Source: Tenacibaculum mesophilum
Lineage (GTDB): Bacteria; Bacteroidota; Bacteroidia; Flavobacteriales; Flavobacteriaceae
DNA length: 64,000 bases
Assembly (NCBI RefSeq): GCF_003867075.1
Contig: NZ_CP032544.1
Span: 2,040,001-2,104,000, forward strand
Reading direction: 5' to 3'
The notes under the pieces are model-generated. The model saw only the letters and a list, made by a program, of their open reading frames with translations. It ran no database searches and was not told where the DNA came from. Positions 53,144 to 62,304 of the stretch are shown one piece after another (the stretch's first letter is position 1; each line of letters opens with the position of its first letter). The translations under genes and the position numbers were made by a program.

Positions 53144-54331
53144 ATGTCAAACGCATTATCAAACAGAATTCAAAGTTTACCAGTATCGCAAACTTTAGCA
53201 ATGGCTGCTAAAGCGAGAGAATTAAAAGCTCAAGGTAAAGACATCATTAGTTTAAGTTTAGGAGAACCAGATTTTAACACTCCTGATTTTATTAAAAATG
53301 CTGCAATTGAAGCTATTAATCAAGATTATAACTCTTACACTCCAGTTGATGGATATGTAGAGTTAAAAGAAGCTATTTGCGAGAAGTTTAAACGTGATAA
53401 TAACTTAACTTATGCTCCAAACCAAGTAGTTGTTTCTACAGGAGCAAAACAATCTATTGCTAACGTAGCTCAGGTGTTATTAAACCCTGGTGATGAAGTA
53501 TTATTACCGGCTCCATATTGGGTAAGTTATTCTGCAATTGCAACTTTGTGTGAGGCTAAGTTTACCGAAATTCCTTCTTCTATTGAAAACGATTTCAAAA
53601 TCACTCCAGAACAATTAGAAGCCGCTATTTCACCAAAAACAAAAATGATTTTCTTTAACTCGCCAAACAACCCAAGTGGAACAATTTATAGCGAGGAAGA
53701 ATACAGAGCATTGGCTAACGTATTAGAGAAGCATCCGGATATTTATATTTTATCTGACGAAATATATGAGCACATTAACTACGGAACAAAACCTTTTAGT
53801 TTTGCTGCTATTGAAAGTATGTACGATCGTACCATTACCGTGAACGGTTTAGCGAAAGCTTTTGCAATGACAGGATGGAGAATTGGTTACATTGGTGCTC
53901 CTGAGTGGATTGCTAAGGCTTGTACTAAAATGCAAGGTCAAATTACTTCAGGAACTAACTGTATTGCACAACGTGCTGCAATTACAGCTGTAAAAGCATC
54001 GCCAGAAAAAGTACAGTACATGGTAGATGAGTTTAAAAATCGTAGAGATTTAGTGTTACAGTTATTAGGAGAAATTGATGGATTTAAATTAAACGTACCT
54101 GAAGGTGCTTTTTACGTATTTCCAGACATTTCTTATTTCTTCGGAAAAACTATCCAAGGAAAAGAAATTAAAAATGCAAATGATTTTTCTATGCTATTAT
54201 TAGAAAAAGCAAATGTAGCTACTGTAACTGGTGAAGCTTTTGGTGCACCAAACTGTGTTCGTTTATCATATGCTGCTTCTGAATTACAATTACGTGAAGC
54301 AATTAAAAGAATAAAAGAAGTTTTAAGCTAA
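53144..54331 (+). CDS. Pyridoxal-phosphate aminotransferase, aspartate aminotransferase type
   Basis: 395-residue class-I fold-type I aminotransferase. Landmarks: SLGEPDFNTPDFIKNAA, STGAKQSIANVAQVLL (PLP phosphate), NSPNNPSGTIYSEEE with the conserved Asn, SDEIYEHINYG, and the PLP lysine in TVNGLAKAFAMTGWRIGYIGAP. The family transaminates aspartate/glutamate with 2-oxo acids. Closely follows the desaturase, so possibly cotranscribed. Confidence 0.92.
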   Translation: MSNALSNRIQSLPVSQTLAMAAKARELKAQGKDIISLSLGEPDFNTPDFIKNAAIEAINQDYNSYTPVDGYVELKEAICEKFKRDNNLTYAPNQVVVSTGAKQSIANVAQVLLNPGDEVLLPAPYWVSYSAIATLCEAKFTEIPSSIENDFKITPEQLEAAISPKTKMIFFNSPNNPSGTIYSEEEYRALANVLEKHPDIYILSDEIYEHINYGTKPFSFAAIESMYDRTITVNGLAKAFAMTGWRIGYIGAPEWIAKACTKMQGQITSGTNCIAQRAAITAVKASPEKVQYMVDEFKNRRDLVLQLLGEIDGFKLNVPEGAFYVFPDISYFFGKTIQGKEIKNANDFSMLLLEKANVATVTGEAFGAPNCVRLSYAASELQLREAIKRIKEVLS

Positions 54332-54350
54332 TTAATTTAAACAATTGTAC

Positions 54351-54701
54351 CGTCCTAAAAAACGTTACAGCTTTCATTAGGGCTAGAGTTATAAAAATCT
54401 CTCAATAAACAGTTGTTTGTTGAGAGATTTTCTTTTTATAAGTTTTTAATTTTACCTTGTTTATGCATTTGATCTGACACATAGCTTTGGCTTTCCTATA
54501 ATCAAAGCTATCTTATTTTTCAAGCCAGTTCACAAATGGTTTTTCTACACTGAATACCATAAGCCTGAAATATTGATAAACAGTCCTACTCTACTTCTTG
54601 TACAGTACTAAAGTTAAAACTTACTGGTTACTCTTTTTGAGTATGTTTTTTATACTTATTATTCATTACACTTGTTCTTAATACAACGCTATTTCAGGAC
54701 G
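54351..54701. mobile_element. IS-like relic with terminal inverted repeats, no transposase
   Basis: Left end CGTCCTAAAAAACGTTACA (54351) and right end TACAACGCTATTTCAGGACG (reverse complement CGTCCTGAAATAGCGTTGTA) are imperfect inverted repeats. The 350 bp between has no frame longer than a few dozen codons. This could be a decayed IS or a MITE. It includes the terminator of the aminotransferase gene. Confidence 0.4.
54393..54436 (+). terminator. Terminator after the aminotransferase gene
   Basis: Stem AAATCTCTCAA(T)AAACA / TGTTTGTTGAGAGATTT with a T-rich tail, 62 bases past the stop. Confidence 0.85.
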
Positions 54702-54720
54702 AAGCGCCTTTAAGATAAAT

Positions 54721-54750
54721 AAATCCCGAGTATACTACTCGGGATTTTCT
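54721..54750 (-). terminator. Terminator of the ruvB-sulfur operon
   Basis: Stem AAATCCCGAGTA / TACTCGGGATTT with loop-centre TACT; on the minus strand it follows directly after the rhodanese lipoprotein stop. Confidence 0.85.
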
Positions 54751-55131
54751 TTATTCTTTATTTTTCTCTGTCCATTCTAGATAACCTCCTAAAACATTGT
54801 ATACTTTAAAACCTTTTTGAGCAAGTAACTCACTTGCTTTTAAACTTCTTCCGCCTGAACGGCAATAAAGGTATACCGGTTTTGTTTTATCTAATTTCTC
54901 CAGAGCTTTTCCTTCAAAATCATTACCTGTAACATCTATTTTAATTGGGTTTTCAATAACTCCTCTTGACCACTCTTCTGGGGTTCTAACGTCTAATAAC
55001 TGTGCATTATTTTCATTCTGTAAAACTACTTGTAAGTTATCTATAGTAATGTTATTTACCTCTGTTTTTTGTGGTTTACACGACAATATCACTGTTAAAA
55101 ATAAACCTACTAAAAAAACGCCTTTGTTCAT
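54751..55131 (-). CDS. Rhodanese-domain lipoprotein
   Basis: 126 residues from the ATG at 55131; a start at 55158 would fuse a non-signal stretch before the signal peptide and overlap the upstream gene. MNKGVFLVGLFLTVILSC is a lipoprotein signal with lipobox ILSC. The single rhodanese domain has the active-site loop CRSGGRS (in VYLYCRSGGRSLKASELL) and DVRTPEEWSRG. It probably carries persulfide sulfur in the periplasm. Five bases after the MBL-rhodanese gene, same operon. Confidence 0.85.
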   Translation of the reverse strand: MNKGVFLVGLFLTVILSCKPQKTEVNNITIDNLQVVLQNENNAQLLDVRTPEEWSRGVIENPIKIDVTGNDFEGKALEKLDKTKPVYLYCRSGGRSLKASELLAQKGFKVYNVLGGYLEWTEKNKE

Positions 55132-55136
55132 ATTGC

Positions 55137-56546
55137 TTATTTTAAAGTTGATGGACATACCGTTGCTGTCCTTGGAATATCAGTTTCTTTAATAGCCTTA
55201 TACCCTCCAGCAACATCAATGATGTTATGAAATCCTCTGGCTTTTAAAATAGACGCTGCAATTACTGAACGGTATCCTCCAGCACAATGTACATAAAAGT
55301 CTTCTTTTGTTGGAAACTCTTCAACATGCTCGTTTAAGAAATCTAACGGTGTACTTGGTACATCTACAATATGTTCATTTGCATATTCTCCTGGTTTTCT
55401 AACATCAAAAACAGGTGCTTCTTTTGTTATTGCTTCTGCTAAAATAGTTGCAGAAACAGAACGTAACGTATCTACTTCTTTTCCTGCTTCTTTCCAAGCT
55501 GCAAAGCTTCCATCTAAATATCCTAACACACTATCAAAACCAACACGAGATAAACGTGTAATCGTAGTTTCTTCTTCTCCTTTAGGAGTAACTAATAAAA
55601 TTGGTTGAGTAACATCTTTAATCAATGCTCCTACCCATGGAGCAAATGTTCCTCCTAAACCAATAAAAATTGATTGAGGAATAAATCCTTTAATAAATTC
55701 TGATTGATGACGTACATCTAAAATCAACGCATCTGTTTCGTTTGCTATTTTTTCAAAATCTGTTACTGATAGAGCTCTTGCTCCATTTTTGATAACTTCA
55801 TCGATAGATTGGTATCCTTCCTTATTCATTTTTACATTTAAAGGAAAATATTCAGGTGGAGGTAGTAACCCGTCTGTTACTTCTTTTACAAACTCCTCTT
55901 TGGTCATGTCTGCACGCAATGCGTAATTGGTTTTCTTTTGATCGCCAATTGTGCCTACTGTTTCTTTGCTTAAGTTTTTACCACAAGCCGATCCTGCTCC
56001 GTGTGCCGGATATACAATTACTTCATCTTCCAACGTCATAATTTTTGTACGTAAACTATCGTACAATAATCCTGCTAATTCATCTTGCGTTAAGTTTGCT
56101 GCTTTTTGTGCTAAATCTGGACGTCCAACATCACCTAAAAACAAAGTATCTCCACTGAAAACTGCATGATTTTTTCCGTCTTTATCTTTTAACAAATAAG
56201 AAGTACTTTCCATTGTATGTCCTGGAGTATGTAATACAGTAATTGTAATTTCTCCTAATCTAAATACTTCTCCATCTGTTGCTATATGAGCTTCATAATT
56301 TGTTTTTGCTGTTGGTCCGTATACAATTGTTGCTCCTGTTTTTTCAGCTAGTGTAACATGACCACTTACAAAATCTGCATGGAAGTGAGTTTCGAAAATA
56401 TATTTGATTTTAGCGCCATCTTTTTCAGCTCTGTTTATATAAGGATCAACTTCACGTAATGGATCTATAATTGCTACTTCTCCATTACTTTCAATATAAT
56501 AGGCTCCTTGTGCTAAACAACCTGTATAAATTTGCTCTATTTTCAT
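55137..56546 (-). CDS. Persulfide-dioxygenase-like MBL-fold protein with two rhodanese domains
   Basis: 469 residues. N-terminal metallo-beta-lactamase fold with THFHADFVSGH, LHTPGHTMES and FSGDTLFLGDVGRPDL, an ETHE1-type iron site. Two rhodanese domains follow. The first (about 262-355, LDVRHQSEFIKGFI) has LLVTPKGEEE in place of the Cys loop and is likely inactive. The second (about 370-465, FDVRKPGEYAN) has the active HCAGGYRS. The fusion suggests GSSH or persulfide oxidation coupled to sulfur transfer. Between sulP (11 bases) and the rhodanese lipoprotein (5 bases). Confidence 0.9.
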   Translation of the reverse strand: MKIEQIYTGCLAQGAYYIESNGEVAIIDPLREVDPYINRAEKDGAKIKYIFETHFHADFVSGHVTLAEKTGATIVYGPTAKTNYEAHIATDGEVFRLGEITITVLHTPGHTMESTSYLLKDKDGKNHAVFSGDTLFLGDVGRPDLAQKAANLTQDELAGLLYDSLRTKIMTLEDEVIVYPAHGAGSACGKNLSKETVGTIGDQKKTNYALRADMTKEEFVKEVTDGLLPPPEYFPLNVKMNKEGYQSIDEVIKNGARALSVTDFEKIANETDALILDVRHQSEFIKGFIPQSIFIGLGGTFAPWVGALIKDVTQPILLVTPKGEEETTITRLSRVGFDSVLGYLDGSFAAWKEAGKEVDTLRSVSATILAEAITKEAPVFDVRKPGEYANEHIVDVPSTPLDFLNEHVEEFPTKEDFYVHCAGGYRSVIAASILKARGFHNIIDVAGGYKAIKETDIPRTATVCPSTLK

Positions 56547-56557
56547 GATATTATATA

Positions 56558-58288
56558 TTATTTATACGCTTGATGTATATACTGTGCGTATTTTTTCTGA
56601 TTTTGATTATCTCCTGTTTTATAAAAATTTACGGCACCATTGGCACGCATAAAAAAGTGGTCTAAACTCACAACGTCTAATAAGCCTCCTCTAAAAAAGG
56701 CATCTCTTACAGGTCCTTTTACTCCTGCAAAGTAAAATTGAATGTTATGCTTGTTAAAATAAATAATACGTTCTTTTAACATATCAATTCCTGTACTATC
56801 AACTCTGTTTATGCTTTCAGCATCTAAAACAATCAACTTTAATGCTTTTCCTTTTTCTGATGCCATTTCATCTAACTTATCTCTAAAGTAATTTGAATTA
56901 GCATAAAAAAGTTGTGCATCAAAGCGAAATACTAAAATTTCATCATCTAGAATGACTTCCTTAAACCTGCTTTTATTACGATAGAAATCTGAATTTGGTA
57001 CTTTTCCTAACTCCGCTACATAGGGTCTTGAAGTTCTAAAAATTAAAACAATTAATGATAAAACTACCCCGATTAAAATTCCATATTCAATTCCGAAGAA
57101 AATAGTTGCTAAGAAAGTAGCTAAGAGTAGCCAGAAATCTAAATTATTTGCTTTCCATAGCCTTCTTGCTTCTTTTAAATTTATTAAGTTAAAAACTGCA
57201 ACTATAATAATTGCTGATAAAATAGTTTTTGGTAAGTGATAAAAAACAGGTGTTAAAAAAAGTAAGGTAAACACTACCAAAATTGCGGAAACTATTGCGG
57301 AAACTCCTGTAGTTCCTCCCGATTCTGCATTAATTGCCGAACGAGAAAAACTTGATGCTGACGGATATGATTGAAATAACGATCCAACCATATTACTTAA
57401 ACCCAAAGCTACTAATTCTTGATTGGGTCTTACTCTATACTCATCTTGCTTAGCTTCCAAAGTTTTTCCGATAGAAATAGTTTCTAAATATCCTACCATA
57501 ACCAAAGTTGCCGCTATCGGCATTAATTCACGTATTAAAGCTACATCAATTACTGGCATTGAAAATTTAGGTAAACCTGATGGAATATCTTTTACAATGG
57601 CTACATCTGAAAATTCTGTTCCAAAAAAACGGATACTTACTATACCCAATATAACAACGATTAACGCATTGGGTATTTTTCTATTAATTCTTCTAAAAAT
57701 TATAATAATAGCACATGCTATTAAACCTATTATTGTTGTATTTGTTTTAAAATATTTAAGTCTGAAGAGAATATCTTCTAATAATACATGGATTTGATCA
57801 CTTTGTACAAAATCTACTCCGAATAAATTCCTAAATTGATTCAATCCAATAATTAAAGCTACTGCAGAGGTAAACCCAGTTATTACAGGTCTTGATAAAA
57901 AGTTAACAATAAATCCTAAACGGAAAATTCCCATTAAAAACTGAATAGTCCCTACTACTAGCGCGAGTAATATTGCTATAGCTATATAACTTTCAGAACC
58001 TGTTAATGCTAAGGTAGATACTCCTGTTGCTACAATTAATGAGTCCATTGCTACAGGACCAATTGCTACTTGACGTGAAGTACCAAAAATAGCATATAGT
58101 AATTGAGGCACTAACGCAGCATACAACCCATAAATTGGTGGTAAACCTGCAATAAGTGCATACGCTATACCTTGAGGAATTAGCACAATAGCAACGGTTA
58201 TACCTGCAACTACATCACCTTTTAACTGTGACTTTTTATAGTTAGGTATCCATTCTAATATAGGTATGAGTTTTTTTAATAGTTTCAT
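56558..58288 (-). CDS. SulP-family anion transporter with STAS domain
   Basis: 576 residues with the SulP membrane core (LKGDVVAGITVAIVLIPQGIAYALIAGLPPIYGLYAALVP, GTSRQVAIGPVAMDSLIV, NMVGSLFQSYPSASSFSRSAINAESGGTTGVS) and a C-terminal STAS domain (LKLIVLDAESINRVDSTGIDMLKERI). Such proteins move sulfate, bicarbonate or other anions. Clustering with an MBL/rhodanese pair favours a sulfur oxyanion such as sulfite, thiosulfate or sulfate, possibly exporting the product of persulfide oxidation. Four bases after ruvB. Confidence 0.9.
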   Translation of the reverse strand: MKLLKKLIPILEWIPNYKKSQLKGDVVAGITVAIVLIPQGIAYALIAGLPPIYGLYAALVPQLLYAIFGTSRQVAIGPVAMDSLIVATGVSTLALTGSESYIAIAILLALVVGTIQFLMGIFRLGFIVNFLSRPVITGFTSAVALIIGLNQFRNLFGVDFVQSDQIHVLLEDILFRLKYFKTNTTIIGLIACAIIIIFRRINRKIPNALIVVILGIVSIRFFGTEFSDVAIVKDIPSGLPKFSMPVIDVALIRELMPIAATLVMVGYLETISIGKTLEAKQDEYRVRPNQELVALGLSNMVGSLFQSYPSASSFSRSAINAESGGTTGVSAIVSAILVVFTLLFLTPVFYHLPKTILSAIIIVAVFNLINLKEARRLWKANNLDFWLLLATFLATIFFGIEYGILIGVVLSLIVLIFRTSRPYVAELGKVPNSDFYRNKSRFKEVILDDEILVFRFDAQLFYANSNYFRDKLDEMASEKGKALKLIVLDAESINRVDSTGIDMLKERIIYFNKHNIQFYFAGVKGPVRDAFFRGGLLDVVSLDHFFMRANGAVNFYKTGDNQNQKKYAQYIHQAYK

Positions 58289-58292
58289 TTAT

Positions 58293-59315
58293 TTAAAAGA
58301 GCTCTCCTTGACTAGTTCCTTTAATTCTTCCTAAATGTTTATATGCCAAATCAGTTACTTCTCTTCCTCTTGGCGTACGCATAATAAACCCTTGCTGAAT
58401 TAAAAAAGGTTCATAAACTTCTTCTATTGTTTCTGAATTTTCTGCTACAGCAGTAGCTAACGTAGTAATTCCTACTGGGCCACCCTTAAACTTATCAATA
58501 ATAGTAGATAAAATTTTATTATCCATTTCATCTAAACCATGTGCATCTACATTTAAAGCTTTTAAGGCATATTTGGCTATTTCTATGGTAATTGTACCAT
58601 TTCCTTTAATTTGAGCAAAATCACGCACTCTACGTAGTAATGCATTAGCAATACGAGGAGTCCCTCTACTTCTTCCTGCAATTTCAATTGCTGCTTCCAT
58701 AGAAATAGGCACTTTTAAAATAAATGCACTTCGTTGTATGATGGTTGTTAATAATTCTGTTGAGTAGTAATGTAATCGGCTACTGATACCAAAACGAGCT
58801 CGCATAGGCGCTGTGAGTAATCCTGAACGAGTAGTTGCTCCTACTAAAGTAAATGGCTCTAAGTTAATTTGAACTGTACGTGCATTTGGACCAGATTCAA
58901 TCATGATATCGATTTTATAATCTTCCATTGCTGAATACAGGTATTCTTCAACTATTGGACTTAATCGATGTATTTCATCTATAAATAAAACATCTCGTTC
59001 ATCTAAATTGGTTAGTAAACCCGCCAAATCTCCAGGTTTATCTAGTACAGGCCCTGAAGTTACTTTTATTCCAACTCCTAATTCATTAGCTAAAATATGA
59101 GCCAATGTTGTTTTTCCTAATCCTGGAGGGCCGTGAAATAAGGCATGATCTAACGCTTCATCTCGTTGATTCGCTGCTTCTACAAAAACCTTTAAATTAT
59201 CTATTGCCTGATCTTGGCCAGTAAAATCATCAAATGAAAGCGGACGCAGTTTTTTTTCTACATCTAATTCTTCATTTGAATAATTTGTGTTTTCAGGGTT
59301 TAAGTTTTCATTCAT
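58293..59315 (-). CDS. ruvB: Holliday junction branch-migration helicase RuvB
   Basis: 340-residue AAA+ motor that drives branch migration with RuvA. Landmarks: [19 protein letters not shown], Walker [17 protein letters not shown], Walker [18 protein letters not shown], sensor [16 protein letters not shown] and the winged-helix end [29 protein letters not shown]. Full length. First gene of a minus-strand operon with the sulfur genes; promoter box TATATTTG at 59332-59325 leaves an extremely short leader. Confidence 0.97.
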   Translation of the reverse strand: MNENLNPENTNYSNEELDVEKKLRPLSFDDFTGQDQAIDNLKVFVEAANQRDEALDHALFHGPPGLGKTTLAHILANELGVGIKVTSGPVLDKPGDLAGLLTNLDERDVLFIDEIHRLSPIVEEYLYSAMEDYKIDIMIESGPNARTVQINLEPFTLVGATTRSGLLTAPMRARFGISSRLHYYSTELLTTIIQRSAFILKVPISMEAAIEIAGRSRGTPRIANALLRRVRDFAQIKGNGTITIEIAKYALKALNVDAHGLDEMDNKILSTIIDKFKGGPVGITTLATAVAENSETIEEVYEPFLIQQGFIMRTPRGREVTDLAYKHLGRIKGTSQGELF

Positions 59316-59324
59316 ATTGTTGCA

Positions 59325-59332
59325 AATATACT
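59325..59332 (-). promoter_or_regulatory. -7 box for ruvB
   Basis: Minus strand reads TATATTTG, a perfect TAnnTTTG ending 9 bases before the ruvB ATG, so transcription would start within a few bases of it. Confidence 0.55.
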
Positions 59333-59424
59333 TGAAATAAAATGTTCACATTGTAATATAAGTTACTTAACTAATATTTTATGCTAAAAAATTATTACAA
59401 GATCTACTAATACTTATAGAAAAC

Positions 59425-59455
59425 AAAAGCCTCCCAGTTTTGGGAGGCTTTATAA
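59425..59455 (-). terminator. Terminator of the cytochrome oxidase operon
   Basis: Stem AAAGCCTCCCA / TGGGAGGCTTT around GTTT; on the minus strand it follows ctaD by 14 bases with a TTTTGTTTTC tail. Confidence 0.85.
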
Positions 59456-59465
59456 TTTATCTTTT

Positions 59466-61235
59466 TTAAGAAGGCTCTTCGCCATCTAATAATGGTACGT
59501 TTTGTGGTACAAAGTCTTTTCCGTGTACATACTCACCATTTTCATCTGTTTTACTGTAATCGTAAGCCCATCTGTGAACTTCAGGAATTGCTCCTGGCCA
59601 GTTTCCATGAATATGTTCAACTGGAGTAGTCCACTCAAGTGTATTTGCATTCCAAGGGTTTTGTGTTGCTTTTTGACCTCTATACATAGAAATAAAGAAG
59701 TTTGCTATGAAGATTAACTGTGCTAAACCTCCAAGAATAGCCATGATAGTCATAAACACGTTTATATCTGCCAAATCATCAAACATTGGAAAGTTTGTGT
59801 TTGTATAATAACGACGTGGTAAACCAGCTAACCCTATAAAGTGCATTGGGAAAAATACTCCGTAAGCACTGATTATTGTTAACCAAAAGTGCCAATATCC
59901 TAATGTTTTGTTCATCATTCTACCATACATCTTAGGGAACCAGTGATAAACACCAGCAAACATCCCTAATAAAGCGGATACACCCATTACCAAGTGGAAG
60001 TGTGCCACTACAAAATATGTATCGTGAACGTTAATATCTAAAGCTGAATCTCCTAATACTAGTCCTGTTAAACCTCCTGTTACAAACGTAGAAACTAATC
60101 CGATTGAGAACATCATTGCAGGATTTAACTGTAGGTTACCTTTCCATAGTGTAGTAACATAGTTAAATGCTTTTACTGCTGATGGAATTGCAATTAATAC
60201 TGTTGTAAATGTAAATACAGAACCTAAGAATGGATTCATTCCAGAAACGAACATGTGGTGACCCCATACAATCGTAGATAAGAATGCAATTGCCATAATA
60301 GAACCAACCATTGCACGGTAACCAAAAATTGGTTTACGTGCGTTTGTTGAAATTACTTCTGAACTAATACCTAATGCTGGTAATAAGATAATATATACCT
60401 CTGGGTGACCTAAGAACCAGAATAAGTGTTCGAATAATACTGGTGACCCTCCTTGGTAATGTAATACTTCTCCAGAAATAAAGATGTCTGATAAGTAGAA
60501 TGAAGTACCAAAGCTTCTATCAAAGATTAATAATAAGGCTGCTGATAATAATACCGGGAATGAAATTACACCAATAATCGCTGTAATAAAGAATGCCCAC
60601 ATTGTTAATGGCAATCTTGTCATTTTCAATCCTTTTGTACGTAAGTTTAAAACTGTTACGATATAGTTTAATGACCCGATTAGCGATGATGCAATGAAAA
60701 TTGCCATCGACACTAACCATAATGTCATACCTGTACCTGAGCCTGGAATTGCTTGTGGTAATGCTGATAATGGAGGGTAAATTGTCCATCCTGCCGATGC
60801 TGGTCCTGCTTCTACAAATAATGAGATAATCATTATTACTGATGATAAGAAGAATAACCAGTAAGATACCATATTTAAGAATCCAGAAGCCATATCACGA
60901 GCTCCAATTTGTAACGGAATTAATAGGTTGGAGAATGTACCACTTAAACCTGCCGTTAGTACAAAGAATACCATGATTGTACCATGAATCGTAACTAACG
61001 CTAAGTACATATCTGGGTTCATAATTCCATCTGTTTGATGGTTTCCTAAGAATGCTTCAACAATTGAAAACGATGTATCTGGCCATGCAATTTGTAAACG
61101 AAATAACATAGACATGAAACCTCCTATGATACCCATAAATATACCTGTAACAAGGAATTGTTTCGAGATCATTTTATGATCTTGACTAAAGATGTATTTA
61201 GTTACAAATGTTTCTTTGTGATGATGATCTGACAT
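59466..61235 (-). CDS. ctaD: Cytochrome c oxidase subunit I
   Basis: 589-residue haem-copper oxidase subunit, 12 or more membrane helices. Catalytic histidines are visible in WFLGHPEVYIILLPALG, TIVWGHHMFVSGM and VHDTYFVVAHFHLVMG, and the N-terminal haem a ligand lies in ALVTIHGTIMVFFV. Reduces oxygen and pumps protons. Last gene of the operon actE-actF-ctaC-ctaD, 27 bases after ctaC. The acidic C-terminal end (LLDGEEPS) is short. Belongs to the type associated with alternative complex III. Confidence 0.96.
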   Translation of the reverse strand: MSDHHHKETFVTKYIFSQDHKMISKQFLVTGIFMGIIGGFMSMLFRLQIAWPDTSFSIVEAFLGNHQTDGIMNPDMYLALVTIHGTIMVFFVLTAGLSGTFSNLLIPLQIGARDMASGFLNMVSYWLFFLSSVIMIISLFVEAGPASAGWTIYPPLSALPQAIPGSGTGMTLWLVSMAIFIASSLIGSLNYIVTVLNLRTKGLKMTRLPLTMWAFFITAIIGVISFPVLLSAALLLIFDRSFGTSFYLSDIFISGEVLHYQGGSPVLFEHLFWFLGHPEVYIILLPALGISSEVISTNARKPIFGYRAMVGSIMAIAFLSTIVWGHHMFVSGMNPFLGSVFTFTTVLIAIPSAVKAFNYVTTLWKGNLQLNPAMMFSIGLVSTFVTGGLTGLVLGDSALDINVHDTYFVVAHFHLVMGVSALLGMFAGVYHWFPKMYGRMMNKTLGYWHFWLTIISAYGVFFPMHFIGLAGLPRRYYTNTNFPMFDDLADINVFMTIMAILGGLAQLIFIANFFISMYRGQKATQNPWNANTLEWTTPVEHIHGNWPGAIPEVHRWAYDYSKTDENGEYVHGKDFVPQNVPLLDGEEPS

Positions 61236-61262
61236 AATCTATATATACTTTAAAAAAATATC

Positions 61263-62270
61263 TTATTTAATAACTTGAGCTAATGTTTTTTGTTCTGATA
61301 ACCACTTGTTGTACTCTTCTTCTTCAACAACAGTAATTTTCATTTGCATATTGTAGTGAGATGCTCCACAAATTTTGTTACACAATAATAAGTAATCAAA
61401 CTCATATGGGTCTTCTCCTTTAGCTCTTCTAATTTTGTTAATTCCTTCTGTTTTTGCAATTACCTCAGAATTTTGACGCATTTCTGCTGTGGTATACTTT
61501 GGCGTAAATGCGAATTGAGTTACCATACCTGGAACACAGTTCATTTGTGCTCTAAAGTGTGGCATATAAGCAGAGTGCAATACATCTTGCGAACGGAACT
61601 TGAATAATACTTTCTTCCCTTTAGGTAAGTATAATTCTGTTACTTGCTTATCATCTTGTGCACTTGGGTCTGACATATCGACCCCCATAGTGTTAATTCC
61701 TTTGATAAAGTTTACATTACCTAAACCTAATTGGTTGTCTTCACCTGCATAACGTGCATCCCAGCGGAATTGTTGAGAGTATACTTCAATTACAATAGGG
61801 TTTTCATCGTCTCCAACATACATAATGTTATTCCAAGCCCATAAACCATATCCAATTAATAACACAATTGTTACTGCAGGAATAGTTGTCCAAATTAATT
61901 CTAACTTATGACTATCTGCATAAAATAATGCCTTATTGTTTTTATTTCCTCTGTACTTGTAAGTAAAGAAGAAAATTAAAAACTGCATTCCAAACTGAAC
62001 TATTCCAATTAACCAAAAAGTGATATTAAAAAGGTTGTCATCATGCTCTCCTTCAAAAGAAGCAGCTTCTGGTAACATAATTACATTCATGGCAATTAAG
62101 CAGTAAATCATCATTGCATAAAGGAATGCTAGGAAAGCTAATGAATATTTAGCTTGTTTTTCGTTGTCTTCATCTGTAGCAATTACAGAACGGAAATTCA
62201 TTATACGAGTAATTTGCCAAAAACTTACTCCGATTGCAACTGCTATGAAAATATAAAATAAAGCGAGCAT
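61263..62270 (-). CDS. ctaC: Cytochrome c oxidase subunit II
   Basis: 335 residues with three hydrophobic stretches at the N-terminus (MLALFYIFIAVAIGVSFW, FLAFLYAMMIYCLIAM, WLIGIVQFGMQFLIFFF), followed by ELIWTTIPAVTIVLLIGYGLWAW and the periplasmic CuA domain. CuA ligands: VLHSAYMPHF, then CNKICGASHYNMQM (Cys, Cys, His, Met). It accepts electrons from cytochrome c or directly from ACIII. Between actF and ctaD. Confidence 0.95.
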   Translation of the reverse strand: MLALFYIFIAVAIGVSFWQITRIMNFRSVIATDEDNEKQAKYSLAFLAFLYAMMIYCLIAMNVIMLPEAASFEGEHDDNLFNITFWLIGIVQFGMQFLIFFFTYKYRGNKNNKALFYADSHKLELIWTTIPAVTIVLLIGYGLWAWNNIMYVGDDENPIVIEVYSQQFRWDARYAGEDNQLGLGNVNFIKGINTMGVDMSDPSAQDDKQVTELYLPKGKKVLFKFRSQDVLHSAYMPHFRAQMNCVPGMVTQFAFTPKYTTAEMRQNSEVIAKTEGINKIRRAKGEDPYEFDYLLLCNKICGASHYNMQMKITVVEEEEYNKWLSEQKTLAQVIK

Positions 62271-62304
62271 ATTATCTAAACTATTTGTTTATTAATTCTT
62301 TTTA

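Noticed and set aside
55132-55158. Earlier start for the rhodanese lipoprotein
   Set aside because: It would place nine polar residues before the signal peptide and overlap the upstream stop.
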